Origin: Pseudocercospora fijiensis CIRAD86
Taxonomy: Eukaryota > Ascomycota > Dothideomycetes > Mycosphaerellales > Mycosphaerellaceae
Reading direction: 5' to 3'
NCBI RefSeq assembly: GCF_000340215.1
Contig: NW_006921537.1
Span: forward strand, 4,109,646-4,173,645
DNA: 64,000 nucleotides
The translations under genes were made by a program, and so were the position numbers. Shown here piece by piece: positions 34,601 to 47,059 of this stretch (within the stretch, counting starts at the first letter, position 1; each line of letters begins with the position of its first letter). A model generated the notes under the pieces. The model saw only the letters and a list, made by a program, of their open reading frames with translations, had not been told where the DNA came from and searched no databases.

Positions 34601-36393
34601 GTTTCGACTTCCCGAGACTTATAATAGCCTTCCGCAATATAGACTTAGAGTAGGTGCTACCCGGTAATAAGCTACGTCTATTAAGGGAGTAGAAGAAGGA
34701 CTTTATCCGCCGCTCCGTAGCTTTTTACGAACTTAATATCGATACTAGCTAGCTTATCCTCGCGATATTCCTAGACGAAGAATAGAAAGCCTACCTCTAC
34801 TATCTAATACTAGTCGTATTAAATTTTAACTACGAGTACGGAAACATTTACTTCTAGGTCTCCTAAATACTAGTATCCGCTTAGGATAAGATCGAGAAAA
34901 TTAATAAAGCCGACTCTTTCCTAAATCGAGATTTCGTTACTAGTATATCTAGAGACGATAGAGACGTAGATATAAACGCTTTCCGTAACTAGACGAACTA
35001 GATACTAAGTTACGCCCCTAAGCAAATAATAAACGTTATTTAACAAAACGGCGACCGCTTAATGCTTTACCTAATAAGTAAGCTCCTTATATCGGCGGTA
35101 CCCTTACTATTAAAAGCCGCCGTCCTTCGATACTAGATAAAGGCGCTCGTCCTAATAGACGGGAATAACGAGATCTAGCCTATACCCTAGGCGACTATCG
35201 TTTACTATAAGGGAGATAACGACGTTAGATAGCTACTTAAGCACTTCGCGCGGGAACTCGACGACCGAAGTAGCGGATAGCCGCTATAGCAAATCGCGAC
35301 TAAGGATACCGGGTACTCTAGGTCTACTATAGATAACGCGTTTCGGCCCCCTAGGGAGGATGTTCTCGATAAGCTCGAGGCCGTAAAACAGCTATATTTC
35401 GCGGAGCTAATATATACCCGCCCCGTAAAGATAGTCTAGCAAATTCCGCCGGAGCCTACGTCTATCGACGATAGCCGTATCTTACTAATCGAGGCGATAC
35501 GTAACTATAAATAGAACGACGACGACTTTCGGAAGGCATTAGCTACGTTATAAGGAAATTAGTAGGAGGATACCGACCTATAAGAATTTAAGCAATACGT
35601 CGGCCTCCTTATAAGAGCCGTCGGCGACGCGCTCGAAGACAGCGGCTACGATTAAGTAATAGACGACGAAGACCTCGCCGAACTAGACGCCGACGAGAGG
35701 TTATAGTACGAGAGATATATCGCACTATATTAGAAGTTCGGTACCGCGTTTGCCTAACTACTAGAAGAGAATTAGAGAGAGGTTATAGACTATAGCAACT
35801 AATTCGACTAGGAAGGCACCGAATAGGACGGCAAATTCGACCCTACTAACCTCGATAACATTATAGAGTTTATAAATACACTCGCCGATTTCTAGTTAGA
35901 AGACGGTACTATTAAATACGATAACGAAGACGAGCCGACCCTAAGTCTACCCCTAATTATCGATTCTATCTAGCGTATATCTAAAGAACCTAACTCCGCT
36001 ACGAATGCGATTAAGGCTATAAAAGACCTGCCGCTACTATAGTACCTTAGATAAGAGGAAAGCGACCTTTTTAAACTACTTACCGCGCTCTATAGATTAG
36101 CACGACCGAGCGGCGATAAGGGCCTATATAAGGCGCTCGGAAAACTTACCGTAGAGACTTTTAATAGTCTATATCCTACTAATAAGAAAAAGGGCCTCCG
36201 CTTTCTAGAACTACGCCCTCTATAGTAAGGAGAACCCGATAACGAGCATCCTAGAGACCCCGTAGTTAGCGAATAGTAGTGCTTCTTACACTCTCGCGCG
36301 TTAACGACCTAGCTAGAGGAAATAGGATATTAAGCATTAGCGGGCAAGGAAGAATAAAGATAGCGAGACGAAAAATAGGGGCGTATAGCTTAA
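31700..36393 (+). pseudogene. Element A ORF3: long unknown frame between integrase and 3' LTR
   Basis: About 1560 codons with only RIP-type stops and no frameshift seen, ending at TAA 36391-36393, about 75 bp before the 3' LTR. Part 1 (31750-32200) is an acidic Asn/Lys/Glu low-complexity region. Part 2 (32220-34080) looks globular and helical (for example GEILRIPYLDKVPRFSNILS). Part 3 (34080-34445) is a Lys/Ala/Ser/Thr repeat with units like TATKKAKSTKAD, resembling histone H1 tails. Part 4 (34480-36393) is again globular and acidic. I recognise no domain. It sits where some retroviruses and errantiviruses carry a third gene, but no signal peptide, furin-like site or membrane helix was noticed, so an envelope is unlikely. 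Confidence 0.7.
34185..34445 (+). repeat. Coding repeat (KKAKSTKAD units) in ORF3 of element A
   Basis: At least four imperfect copies of a unit around ACTAAAAAGGCTAAGTCTAC followed by TAAAGCCGA, with spacers of unequal length. Reads as Lys/Ala/Ser/Thr-rich basic repeats on the plus strand. The reverse strand gives a Leu/Val/Ala-rich shadow frame. Confidence 0.8.
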
Positions 36394-36468
36394 AATCTCT
36401 TTTGTTATGCATGCAGATACTAAGTCTACCGTCCGCGTAGTCGCGGACATTTCGGGACCGGGGGATTC

Positions 36469-36590
36469 TATTACGAAGGCAGGCATAGGCATAGGCTAGG
36501 CAGGAGGCCCTAGCCTCCTATAGTATATACTTCTCTAAGCCTAGATAGACTTAGAATAATTATCTACTTTATAACATACGATACATAACA
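36469..36590 (+). repeat. A 3' LTR (122 bp)
   Basis: Begins TATTACGAAGG and ends CATAACA, directly followed by the TSD TATAC (36591-36595). A purine-rich tract precedes it. Confidence 0.9.
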
Positions 36591-36595
36591 TATAC

Positions 36596-39500
36596 CTAGT
36601 ATAAGCTACGTAGTCGCTAGTCTTACGGCTCTTAAGCCTCGCCTAAAGGAACCTAAGCCCTTTAAAGGCAATACGATTAAGGAGTCGAGGCGATTCCTTC
36701 GAGAACTTTCTATTACCTTTATACTATCCGGAGCTACCTATTATACGGACGAAAGCAAGGTACTTTATAGTATTATATACCTCGTAGGCGATACGTAGGA
36801 GCGATAGTATAATAAAAACAGCCTTAAGGACCTGCAAAATTATACCTACTAGGACTTTAAAACCTTCTATCGGGACTGCGTCGGGGACCCTATAAACCGT
36901 ATACTAGACGTAACCCTCGAGTATAAGGCGGCCCGTTAGCGTAAGGGACAGTTAGTCTAAAGCTTTGCCCTTAAGCTCGTAGTGCTCGAAGATTAACTTA
37001 GCGACTATAGCGAGGAATATAGGATCCGCTATCTCCTCGTTAAACTCTAGCCGGCGATTCGTAGCGCGATTATTAAATACTATATAGTACTAACGACGCG
37101 TTACGAACTCGTAGAGCTTGCGACGCGTATCGAGACCCCTAATAAGCCGTCTAGCAAACGTAAGGATCGTAACTACGATAAAACCGGAGGTAGCAAAGGT
37201 AAGAAGCGTCGATCTAATAGTTAGGCCCGTAAGTAGTAGTTAAATCGCGACCGTAGCGTAGGCGGAAAGTATACGAAAGGCGATAACTCGTAAGGCGGGT
37301 ATAATATTAGTAAGGTCGAATATTATAGCTATCGCTAGAAAGGCTATTATAAGAACGCGTACCCGAACCGCTATCTCTAGAAAGACGACAACCCTACGAT
37401 ACGCAAGGTAGCTACTAACGCTAAAGAAAAGAAGAACGACTCGAAGGCTAAGGGAAAAGATAAGGTACCTCCTAAGAGCTAGGGATAGGTACGGAATCTC
37501 AACTAAGTAGCTTAGTAGTAGTAGTACCTATAGGACGCGTACGAGGAGCAATCGTTACGTAAGAAGGAATTCGTTCTACGATACTAGCCTTAGCGGATTG
37601 TTAACGCCGTACTGCCTAGTACCGACAGTTTCTAGGGCGACCGAGGATACTACTACGGAGCGTATTATTTACGCTTACGGATCGCCGACTCTATAGGCTA
37701 AGAACGTATTACTACCGGAGTGTTCTACGCTTTCGAGATACCCCTCCCTAATATTATTCTTAGCAGGCCTTAGAGGCGCGATTAAAAGGTAATTATCGAT
37801 AGCTCGACGGATACCTAGACCTATAGGAACGAAGCCGTAGCGCGTACGATACGCGTACGGGAACTATAGGAATTCTAGAAGGATATACGTAACGCTCTAT
37901 ACGTATATACGATTAGCGTTCGCTAACTTCGCGATATCGCTAAGAGTTCCTCCTTACTAGAAGAATTTAAAGACTTCGAAGACGTCTTTACTATAACGCC
38001 CGAAGCGCGACGTAAGCTCCCCGAAGACGTAGAGTATACGATCGACCTAATCCCCGAAACGAAGCCGCCTTATAAACCTCTCTACTATTCTTTAGGAAGA
38101 GAGCTTAGCGACCTTCGTAATTACCTAAGCTTAGCCTTAGAGAATAATTAGATCTAGCTTAGTATAAGCGAGGCAGGTACGCCGATCCTATTCGTACTAA
38201 AGAAGGATAGTAGTCTAAGACTCTACGTCGATTATAGGGGACTAAACGAGATTACTATTAAAAATCGTTACTCCCTACCTTTTATTAGCGAAACGCTTAA
38301 TAGGCTTAAGGACGCTAAATAGTATACGTCCTTAGACCTTTAGGATATATATTACCGTATCTATATTAAGCGAGGCGACGAGTAGAAGACTACGTTCCGT
38401 ACGCGGTACGGGCACTTCGAGTATAAGGTAATGCCTTTTAGGCTTACTAATGCCCCTACTACGTTCTAAGGATACATTAACAAGGCATTAGCTAGCCTTA
38501 TTAATATTTGCTATATCGTCTACCTTAACGATATTCTTATCTATAGTAAAACGCGAGAGGACTACGTACGAGACGTACGCGCTATCCTTACGCGGCTCCG
38601 GAAGTTCGCTTTATATACGAATAGAAAGAAATGTTCCTTCTAGAAGAAAGAAGTCGAATTCCTCGGGTTTATCGTTAGCACCGAAGGCGTATCGATAGAT
38701 TAGCGTAGGGTAAACGCTATTACCGAGTAGCCTCGCCTATTAACGCTAAAGGAGGTTCAATCCTTCCTTAGATTCTATAACTTCTATCGGAGGTTTATCC
38801 TAAATTACTCCCGAATCGTTATACCGCTAACCGCCCTATTAAAAGGCGCCGTAAATAGCCGGAAGCTAGGTTAGGTCTAGTAGGGCGAAAGCGAGGAGCA
38901 AGCGTTCCGCTAGCTAAAGGCTACTTTTAGCTCGGCCTCGATATTGCGATACTATAATCCTACGAAGCCCCTACGTATCGAAACTAATGCCTCTACGTTC
39001 GCCTTAGTAGGGATTATATTATAATAGAGCGAAGATAGGAATTAGTACCCTATTGCTTTCTAGTTACGGAAAATAGTCCTAGCTAAGATAAATTATAAGA
39101 CCTATAATTAGGAGCTCTTAGCGGTTGTCGAGTCCTTTAAGTATTAGCGCTCGTACCTCGATAGCGCCTAGTATACGATCCGCGTAGTTATCGATTACGC
39201 TAATCTTAAGGGCTTTATAAAAATAAAGTAGCTTATCGGAAGGCAGGTAAGATAGGCAACCTTCCTTATACCTTTCGACTTTACTATTAAATATCGGGCT
39301 AGTAAACGAAATCTAGCCGATATGCCTTCGCGACGTAGCGACTACGAAAGCGAGTCGTAGGCGGTAAATAACCTTCTCCCTATATTGTAGTCGAAACTAG
39401 CTCTATAGTTAAATCTGCCCGAGGATATCGAGCCGATTATAAAACGCATCTCTATTATATATATAGGGATACGAGACGCTAGTATAGCGCTAGCGGAACG

Positions 39501-41067
39501 TAAGAGTTTTATTAGCAGTCCCGTAAGAGTAGCGGCTACTATCGTTAGGAATAACGGACCCTACTACGAGACGCCTAATATAATCCTTAGTTTCGTACGC
39601 ACTTTATAATAGCTAGAGTAAGCGAGAGGAGGAGGCTTATACGAGACAAGCTTACCGTCGGGTAGCTTAGGCTCTTTAAGCAGTTCTAACCTCCCGGCTA
39701 GCTATTTACGTCGTAGTAACCTTATCTATTACGGCGATGCGCTATATGTCCCTAAGGACTACGTATTACGTACGTAGCTAATATATATATACTACGACGA
39801 CCCTTTAGCTAGACACTTTAGTATAGCTAAGACTATAGACCTAATACGCCGAAAGTACTTCTAGCCGAAAATAGCCGAGGATATTACAGCCTATATTCGT
39901 ACCTATAGAATCTGTTAACAGTCGAAGGCGAAACGCTATTACCTATACGGCGAGCTCGCTACTCTACCTATACCGACCCGACCTTAGTAAGAATTAACAA
40001 TAGACTTTATTACCGATCTCCCGCCGAGCAAGCTCGGTACCTACGTATATACTACGATCCTCGTAATAGTCGACCGCTATACGAAGATAAGCCTCTTTAT
40101 CCTAACAACGAAGAAGTATATAGTAGTAGAACTCGCGGATATCCTTTAAAGGGAGGTAATTAGGCGTTTTAGAGTGCTATTAGATATTATTAGCGATCGT
40201 AGATCGCTTTTTACTAGCTAGTTTTAGAGCGACTTCTACTTCGAAGCGTATATAAAGCGTAGGCTTAGTATAGCCTTCTACCCTTAGACCGACGGGTAAA
40301 CCGAACGCGCGAATTAGACCCTCGAGCAATACCTTCGATACTATTGCTCTAAGAATTAGGATAATTAGGCTAAACTGTTGCCTTAGGCGGAGTTTGCTTA
40401 TAATAACAGCGTTTATCCTACGTTGCGTATAAGCCCCTTTAAGATACTCTACGGCTTCAACCCTAATTTAATACTAAGCGTAAATAAGCTACTAGCTCGG
40501 GACGAGCTAACTAAGGGAAGGGCACTAGTAGCTATCGACGCTACGGAGCGACTACGACAAGTATATAAAACGCTTACGGAACGCTAGTAGAAAGCAGTAG
40601 AATACTAGACTAAGCAATATAATATATACTATACTACTAAGATATATAGTATAGGTAACTTAGTCTTACTATCGATAAAGAACATTAGCTTAGATGTCCT
40701 AAAGAAGAAACTTAGCCTAAAGTATATAGGGCCTTTCCGTATTATTAATATAGTCGGAGCGTAGGCGTACCGCCTAGCACTGCCGTTAAGTACGAAGATC
40801 TATAATGTTTTCTATATTTCCCTCCTCGAGCCTTAGTATAGGCGCGATAGCGAGGAGTATAAGATAAGTATACCCGTCGCTAAAGGTAATAAGTAGTAGG
40901 TAGAAACAATCGTAGTAAAGAAGATAAAGAAGCAGAAGGCGTACTATCTTATTAAATAGCGAGGGTAGCCTAAAGAATATAACACTTAGAAGCTAGCTGT
41001 TTATATTAAAGATTCTATAGCGTTAGACGAGTTCGAAGCTTAAGCGAAGCGTAAGCGTAGGTAGTAA
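36596..41067 (+). pseudogene. Element B gag-pol polyprotein, remainder
   Basis: Continues the B gag frame after A. Gag core (PFKGNTIKESRRFLREL at about 36660), then a zinc knuckle at about 37318-37371 in which all four ligands of Cx2Cx4Hx4C have become Tyr by TG to TA or CA to TA change. Protease site D-S-S near 37798. RT about 38080-38560 with [11 protein letters not shown] and YLNDILIY (former YLDD). RNase H about 38980-39330. Integrase: IDFITDLP (about 40001), SDRRSLF (about 40192) and GQTERAN (about 40297, Glu retained). A C-terminal chromodomain-like segment ends at TAG/TAA 41062-41067. Gag and pol share one frame. Confidence 0.88.
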
Positions 41068-42432
41068 TTAAAACAAAAAAAAATAAAACTTAAGAAAAAT
41101 AGTAGATACGTACTCGTTTCGCTACTAAAAAGGGCCTATTAGCCTAGTATATATAAAGAAGGCGCCGCGTAGGCGCGCCGACGGCGGACCGCCTACCCTA
41201 CTTATCCTTAGAATCCTTAGCCTCCTCCTCTTCGATGCCTATAGCGGTATCGATAGTAGCGACAGCCTTAGCGCCGACGCGCTAGGCGAGGTTCTAGTAC
41301 AGTTAGTATACGAAGCGTAAGTAGAACGAGGCTATAGGAAAAACTATACCTAACGACTAATCTCTACTAAACTAGCTAGGTTAGTGCCGATATACTCGAG
41401 GGTAGCGAGTAGGTTAACGTCCGTAAGGGACCCGCCGGCGGCCCTCTTATAGGCTAGGGCTTTACCGCCGGAGGTTACCTTATTCTTATTAGTATAAAAG
41501 ACGTATAGCGTAGATAGGATAACTAACGTCGAGGTTAGTATACGAAGCGCAATCGGAGCGTATAAGGAATATACGTACAACTATAGAGTCTAGCTCGGCC
41601 TAGAGTGCCTCTAAGGCCTCGTTAGACTCCTCGATAGAGTCGTAGCCGTCTAGGTCGTATAGGTCGCGCGCCGCGCGTACGGCGCGAATACGCGCTAGTA
41701 GCGACACTAGTAAGCGGGCCGTAAGCGGAGTATAGGTATAATAGCTACCGCGGTAGCGATCGCAGTTACGCTTAGTAGTAGGGTCTATATTGCCGCCTAT
41801 ACAAATCTTAGTTAGGTCTACTAAAGCGAGTTAGTTGCGAAGCGCAAGCGCGTAGCAAGTAGCGAGAATACGTACCGTTAGCCGTTATATGCTTAAAGCA
41901 ACAGGTATAGCCCTCTAGGACTTTTAGTAGGCGCTAGGTAGGCGTAGTAGGTATCGAGGGTAGTACGCCTACGGCGCGCTTGCCTAAGGTACGCGAAGGA
42001 GTAGCTATACTAGTAATGTTTTTTTTAGATAGATAATTAAAGAAGAAAAACTTTTAAGTAATACTAGGGGGGACGTAAGATACGAGTAGGTAGAGGGTAG
42101 GCGGGTAGTATTCGGAGCGCTTAGAAAAAGAAGAAGTTTTTAAGCGGGCTTCGAATGCTTTAAATACTCGCCTCGCTTTCGGATAGCTTACGTTCTCGCG
42201 TAGCTACCGCGTTCTTAGAAATTTAGGCAACCTCTAGCTAGTGCTAGAAGCAGCCGCGCTTTAAATCTATAAACAAACAAGCAACTACGAGGCAAATTAT
42301 AACGTGCCTAGCAACTATAGCCTAGCGATAGGTACGTATAAGACGCGTAAGTACAGCGTAGAGTATAAGAAATAGTATAATTTACTATATTGCCCTATAG
42401 CTAGGACAGCTATACCGGGGGAAGGAGATAAT
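41068..42432 (+). other. Element B 3' untranslated region
   Basis: About 1.37 kb between pol and the 3' LTR with no plus-strand gene recognised. The minus strand is open over stretches at about 41170-42020, including a segment with LATLEYIGTNLASLVEIS. This may be an antisense frame or chance. The polypurine tract lies just before 42433. Confidence 0.55.
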
Positions 42433-42741
42433 TGTAAGAACCTAAGTAAGTAAAGTCTCCTATTATGCCTTAGCAAGCCTATATAACAATTATATAATGT
42501 TATTACGTACACTACGGTACTATCTCGCTAGCGCAAAGCCTACTTAGCGTATACGCGGAAAAGCTCGGTCGCTCGTACGGACATACTCGGTTGCCGGCTC
42601 GGTATATATACTATCTATACGTAGCCTAGCTAATAGTAAACGCTCTGCCCTATTCTAAAAAAGGCACGGTTTAGTTCTGCTTTCTACTACGGCGATTAGT
42701 AGAGGGTGTTCTATACGTTGCTATATACCTATTTTCTTATA
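42433..42741 (+). repeat. B 3' LTR (309 bp)
   Basis: Begins TGTAAGAACC and ends CTTATA, followed by the TSD AAAGG at 42742-42746. Confidence 0.9.
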
Positions 42742-42746
42742 AAAGG

Positions 42747-45472
42747 CTATTATAAGTATAATAGTTAAGGTTCGCCTCGCTTAAAGGGTCGGAAAGATCG
42801 AGGAGTAACCTATTATCCGTAAGATCGACCTCGGCTAGCTTAGCTCTATAGTTTTTGCCCTTAGTTAGTCTATTAGTCGCTTAATCTTTTAAGCGGCTTA
42901 AAGTTTTAATTAAACCTTTAATATAGCTATTCTTTTAACTTAACTAGTATAGTGCGCTCTAGCTCGTAGTATAGGTAAGGTTGTATTTACAGGCGTAGCG
43001 ACAATAGTAGGTAATATTAATAATAGCGGCGCTAGCCGTCTTAGCGCTAACTTTACCTTCTTCTAATTTCTTCTTTAACTAGCAATATACTTAGCAATAC
43101 TATTACTAATATAGCCGCGCCGGCCGCGCCGTCCTTTAGTATAAGCGCGACGCCGTTGTCCTTATTATTGTTATCCGCGCGCGCGCGCTATCCCTGCCGA
43201 CTACCTAGGCCTCGAGGTCTCGATAGAATAAGGAATAAAAGGGGGCGCTAAGAGAAGGGTCTTATAGAGTATACTAGTAAAGATACAGATCCCTTAAAAG
43301 AGCAGGCGATTAGTTAACGCGTTATAGCGCGTTTATTAGCACTCGGTACGCGTTTACTATAGTAGTATAGTCTTATTATCCTAGTTTGCCGGTCTCTAAT
43401 TAGTTAGCTAATAGTATCTCGGAGGTAGCATTATCCCTAGGCGACATTATAGGCCCTTAGCCTTCTTCTTATTCTTTATACTAGTCTAATACTTATCTAA
43501 CAACTTAGTTATATCTTTAAAAGAGTCTTTAGTCTCCTACGAGTCCTATTTAGATAAATAGCCCTACTATCTTAATAGGTACTCCTTCTTGCCTTGTCTA
43601 GTTTAGTACTTTAGGATACGTTCTATAGACTATAGCTCTTCGCTATTAGCTAGTACCTCTTTATATTTAGTAGGGGCTTCTTTATTAGGGTCTCCGCGGT
43701 AGTAATATAGTTTAAGGAGGGAGATATAGAAGGTGTTATAGATAGTGTAGTATAGTAGGAGCTATAACTAATAGGCTTATACGGAAGAGCCCTTAACTTC
43801 TCGAATGCGGAATAGACTAATATATCTTAGTACGAGCTTAGGCCTTGTTTTGCTATTAGGGGATAGGTGTTTGCGGATACGGAGGTTCTTCGTACTAAGC
43901 ATAACTATATCGCCTTGCTTAAAGGTTATTAGCGTATAGTGTTTGTTATAATAGGCCTTTTAATAGGCCTAGGCCTTTACTAGTTTATTAGCTATCTTAG
44001 CGTAAATTTCTCGCATCTTTTGAACCTTCTTAATAGCCGCTAGTGTCTTAGGGGTTAATACTTAATACGCTTCCCTTTCCTTACGCTCGGCCTCGAGCGA
44101 GGTAAATAGTTCTTATAGTAAAGTAGGGTTCTAGCCTATTATAGCTATATATAGTAAAACCTTAGTCGATAAGTAAACACTATTATTATATACGAATTCG
44201 GCTAGTTATAGGAGGTTAACCTAGTCGTTAGGGTTCTCGTTAATATAACTGCGTAGGTACTACTATAGGGTAGCATTCTGTCTCTTAGTTTAGCTATCTA
44301 TCTATAGATAGAAGGCTATAGATAGCCGATGCTTAAGTCTTAGCTATAGGCATATCTTACTCTAATAGTAAGATATAAATGTCGAGCCCCGGTCGGAAAC
44401 TATCCCCTTAGGGGTTCCCTAATAGCTATAGAAGATATTATTCTATAGTAACTTAGCTAGGTTAATAGCCGTCTAATCCTTTCGAGCGGGGATATAGCGA
44501 GCGCCCTTAGTAAATCGGTCTATAATAACTAGTATAGCGTTAAAGACGTCTTTACTTCCTCTTCGCTTAGTAGAGGGAGGACCTATAATAAAATCTATTA
44601 TAAGCTCTACAAATAGCTTATAAGGGATTAGTAATAAGGACAACTCGCTAAAAGGCTAATACTTTAGTGCCTTAATACGTTAACATACGGCATACGTGTT
44701 TACGTAGTCCTTTATATCCCGCTTACTATTTAGCTAGTAGTATATACGCGATAGTAGCTCGTACGACCTCTCTATACTATAGTAACCGGCAAGCTTACTA
44801 TTATAGTATCGCTTAAGAAGCTCTTATCGGATCGAATGCTCGGTAGGGACATACAATCTACCCTTATAGCGCAAATAGCTATCGGTATTAACCGACTAAT
44901 TCTTGCTAGATCTAGTCTTACGGCTACTTCTAAGCTAATCTATACGAGTAGTAGCAAAAGCGTCCCTTTGCTAAGCACGTAATAGCTTATTTATAAACGC
45001 TCGTCTATCCCCTTCTATAAGTTCGCTTAATAGCACCCTCGCTATCTTACGTAGTACGTACTATATATATCTAGTAGCACTAGTAGCCGGATTAACTGCA
45101 TTAGTACTTTAATCGCTATTACTATATATAGCGATATCGACTAGGGAGTTATTATAACTTCTCCTATCTATGTCTTTAGCCCTTGCCTTAATATACACTA
45201 TTAATATAGCAAGAGTATTAATATGCTTTAAGCCGTCGCGGAGTCCGGTAAGCCGCTTATCCTACGCTTGCTTATTAACAATACGAGCTATAGCAATCTT
45301 ATGCTATAGGGTTAGAAACAAAGAATTAATATATTAGGTCTCGCTATCGTAATTAGGTCGCCTCGATAGGCTATCGGTAGGGTTACTTACGCCTAGTCGG
45401 TATAATATATTAAAATCGAACCTAGCGAGGTAGACGGCCTATCTAGCCTATCGACCTATAACCCTAGTAACC
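42747..45472 (-). mobile_element. Element C1, middle part: rest of 3' UTR and C-terminal pol
   Basis: 42747-43446 is the remaining 3' UTR, matching C2 from about 61282 and C3 in reverse. 43447-45467 is pol on the minus strand in the order tail, chromodomain, integrase, RNase H. It stops at the TSD TAACC (45468-45472) of element D and resumes at 59899. The joined sequence reads straight through in copy C2 near 63960. Confidence 0.88.
43447..45467 (-). pseudogene. C1 pol fragment: RNase H end, integrase, chromodomain
   Basis: Reverse-strand counterpart of 50320-52350 in copy C3. The stop is TAA at 43447-43449, after a Lys-rich tail. Densely RIP-affected, with a few CpA sites retained. Confidence 0.85.
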
Positions 45473-45627
45473 TGTTACGGGGTAACCTCTCTAGACCCTG
45501 TTTATATAAGGCTTAGTATACTTAGTTATCGGCTTCGCGTACTTTAACTCGCGTTGCTTCTTAGACTTAGGCTCTTCGTAGTAAGTACTCGATATTAAAC
45601 GTACCTATATACTTACGCCCCTTGTTA
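45473..45627 (+). repeat. D 5' LTR (155 bp)
   Basis: Begins TGTTACGGGGTAACC and ends CTTGTTA. It matches 59739-59893 with few differences. Confidence 0.88.
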
Positions 45628-45899
45628 TTACTTGCTACCCTTAGAAGCTTAGAAGCTATTTAGCGACCGCTATATAGAACACACTAAAGCGCTAAGTAGC
45701 CGCTAGAATACTCGACTCGAAGAAATAGTTTAGTCCCTTGTTTACGACTACTAGTACTTTCGTAGTAGTATACGACGAGCCGATACTACCCTCGACTTAC
45801 CCTTCGTATATCGCACTCCGGAGAACGTGTATAACGAGCTATCCGACTAACGGTAATCGGATCCCCTTTCTAGTACGGAAGCCCGACTACTTTACTAAG

Positions 45900-46651
45900 T
45901 AGCTATACGTAGGTAGTAATCGAGGAAGACTAATTATTCCTATACTAAACCCGAACGGAGCGCCGGCCTTATATAAAGTAGACGGCAAACTCGAAGACAC
46001 CTTCCTCGATATAGAAGGCGGCGGCATTTTTAGGTAGTTAGGCAGAGTAGGAGGAGGACTATCTTAGAACCCGTTTAGGGCTCTTCGAGGCGGCGGCACT
46101 TAAGACACTCTAGCTAATACCTAGTAGGATTAGGAGCGCCGAAATTAGCGTACCGCTTAAATAGCTAAGCAGTAGAAGGAACTGTAAAATAAATACGATC
46201 GCCGTATCGCTAGAGATAGTAGGCAAGGTACCGCTACTCGGAAGGGAGACTCTCTCTCGCTTACTCCGTTTATACCGATTAAGCGTACGAGTAGCGAAGA
46301 TTAGGGATACGATTATAAGCGTATATATAATCTAAGCTACTTTAAGGTAAAGGACGCTAAGGAGCTAGTTATATTAGTTATAGTATATAAGGACGAGTAG
46401 ATAGATACGCTTAACGAATTTAAGCTTTGTTTCGATTATAATAAGGACCTTGCCGTTAATTAGCGCGATAAGCATAGAACCGCTAAGAGCTCCCTAAAGG
46501 ATACTAAGGCGCGTATTATAGAACTCGAAGAAGAGACCGAGCGCCTAGAAGATAAGAACAAGCGTCTAGAAGCTAAGAATATAGAGGCTATAGAGGCCCT
46601 CGAGACTAGAGGTATAAATCTTAATTAAGCTACTCGTATTGCTAAGCTTAA
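45900..46651 (+). pseudogene. Element D gag, N-terminal fragment
   Basis: The frame has a Gly-rich, Arg-rich N-terminal region and then a strong coiled coil (IIELEEETERLEDKNKRLEA at about 46515-46575). It is cut at CTTAA (46647-46651) by C3 and continues in frame at 53795. The start codon is not defined. Confidence 0.75.
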
Positions 46652-46849
46652 TATTAGGACTAAAGAGGTTACACGTGATTAGCATGTAACCGGGCTCGAG
46701 TGAAGCTAGGGTCTCGATGCCTTAGGCAGGACTTGGCGCTTGGCGTTAGGCTAACTAGCCTGCCTTCCTCCCTCTCCTCTTAGATCTCTATCGAATACTA
46801 TACTGATTCACTACCACCCTATCTACCTGCTAATATAACCCTTCTTATA
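46652..46849 (+). repeat. C3 5' LTR (198 bp)
   Basis: Begins TATTAGGAC and ends CTTCTTATA. By hand alignment I count 12 differences from the 3' LTR, every one a C/T or G/A change in a CpA/TpG context. Confidence 0.92.
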
Positions 46850-47059
46850 TAGTATTCGATCTACCCTTTGAGGGCAGCAGCTAGATAGTCCTTATTTTAA
46901 GCTTTTAGCGGTATAGCTACGAAAAACTATCGATTTAACTATATTGCGCCCGAAGAACGGGACCTACACGTACTATTCTACTAAAACAACCGTACCAATT
47001 ATTAAGCAAGGCCTCCTATACGGCCTATTATACTAAGTTAAGCACATTAGGCCGATACT

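Larger units (their letters stand above)
10036..36590 (+). mobile_element. Element A: giant Gypsy LTR retrotransposon, interrupted by element E
   Basis: 122-bp LTRs at 10036-10157 and 36469-36590 with TSD TATAC (10031-10035 and 36591-36595). After removing the 11,226-bp element E it would be about 15.3 kb, roughly twice a normal Gypsy. Order: LTR, long gag, pol (protease, RT, RNase H, integrase, chromodomain), a long extra frame, a purine tract (CGGGACCGGGGGA, around 36453) and LTR. A PBS-like TAGTAGCTTCGC (TGG before RIP) follows the 5' LTR within 5 nt. Confidence 0.9.
9245..42741 (+). mobile_element. Element B: Gypsy LTR retrotransposon, interrupted by element A
   Basis: 309-bp LTRs at 9245-9553 and 42433-42741, with TSD AAAGG at 9240-9244 and 42742-42746. 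Without the 26.6-kb insertion A the element would be about 6.9 kb, a normal Gypsy size. Gag and pol lie in one fused frame: gag starts around 9590, breaks at 10035 and resumes at 36596; pol runs to about 41067. A polypurine tract (GGGGGAAGGAGA) precedes the 3' LTR. It is inserted in the 3' UTR of C1 in the opposite orientation. Heavily RIP-affected and presumed dead. Confidence 0.9.

Noticed and set aside
31700..36393. Retroviral-type envelope gene in element A
   Set aside because: No signal peptide, membrane helix or cleavage-site pattern noticed; the content is charged and partly histone-like.
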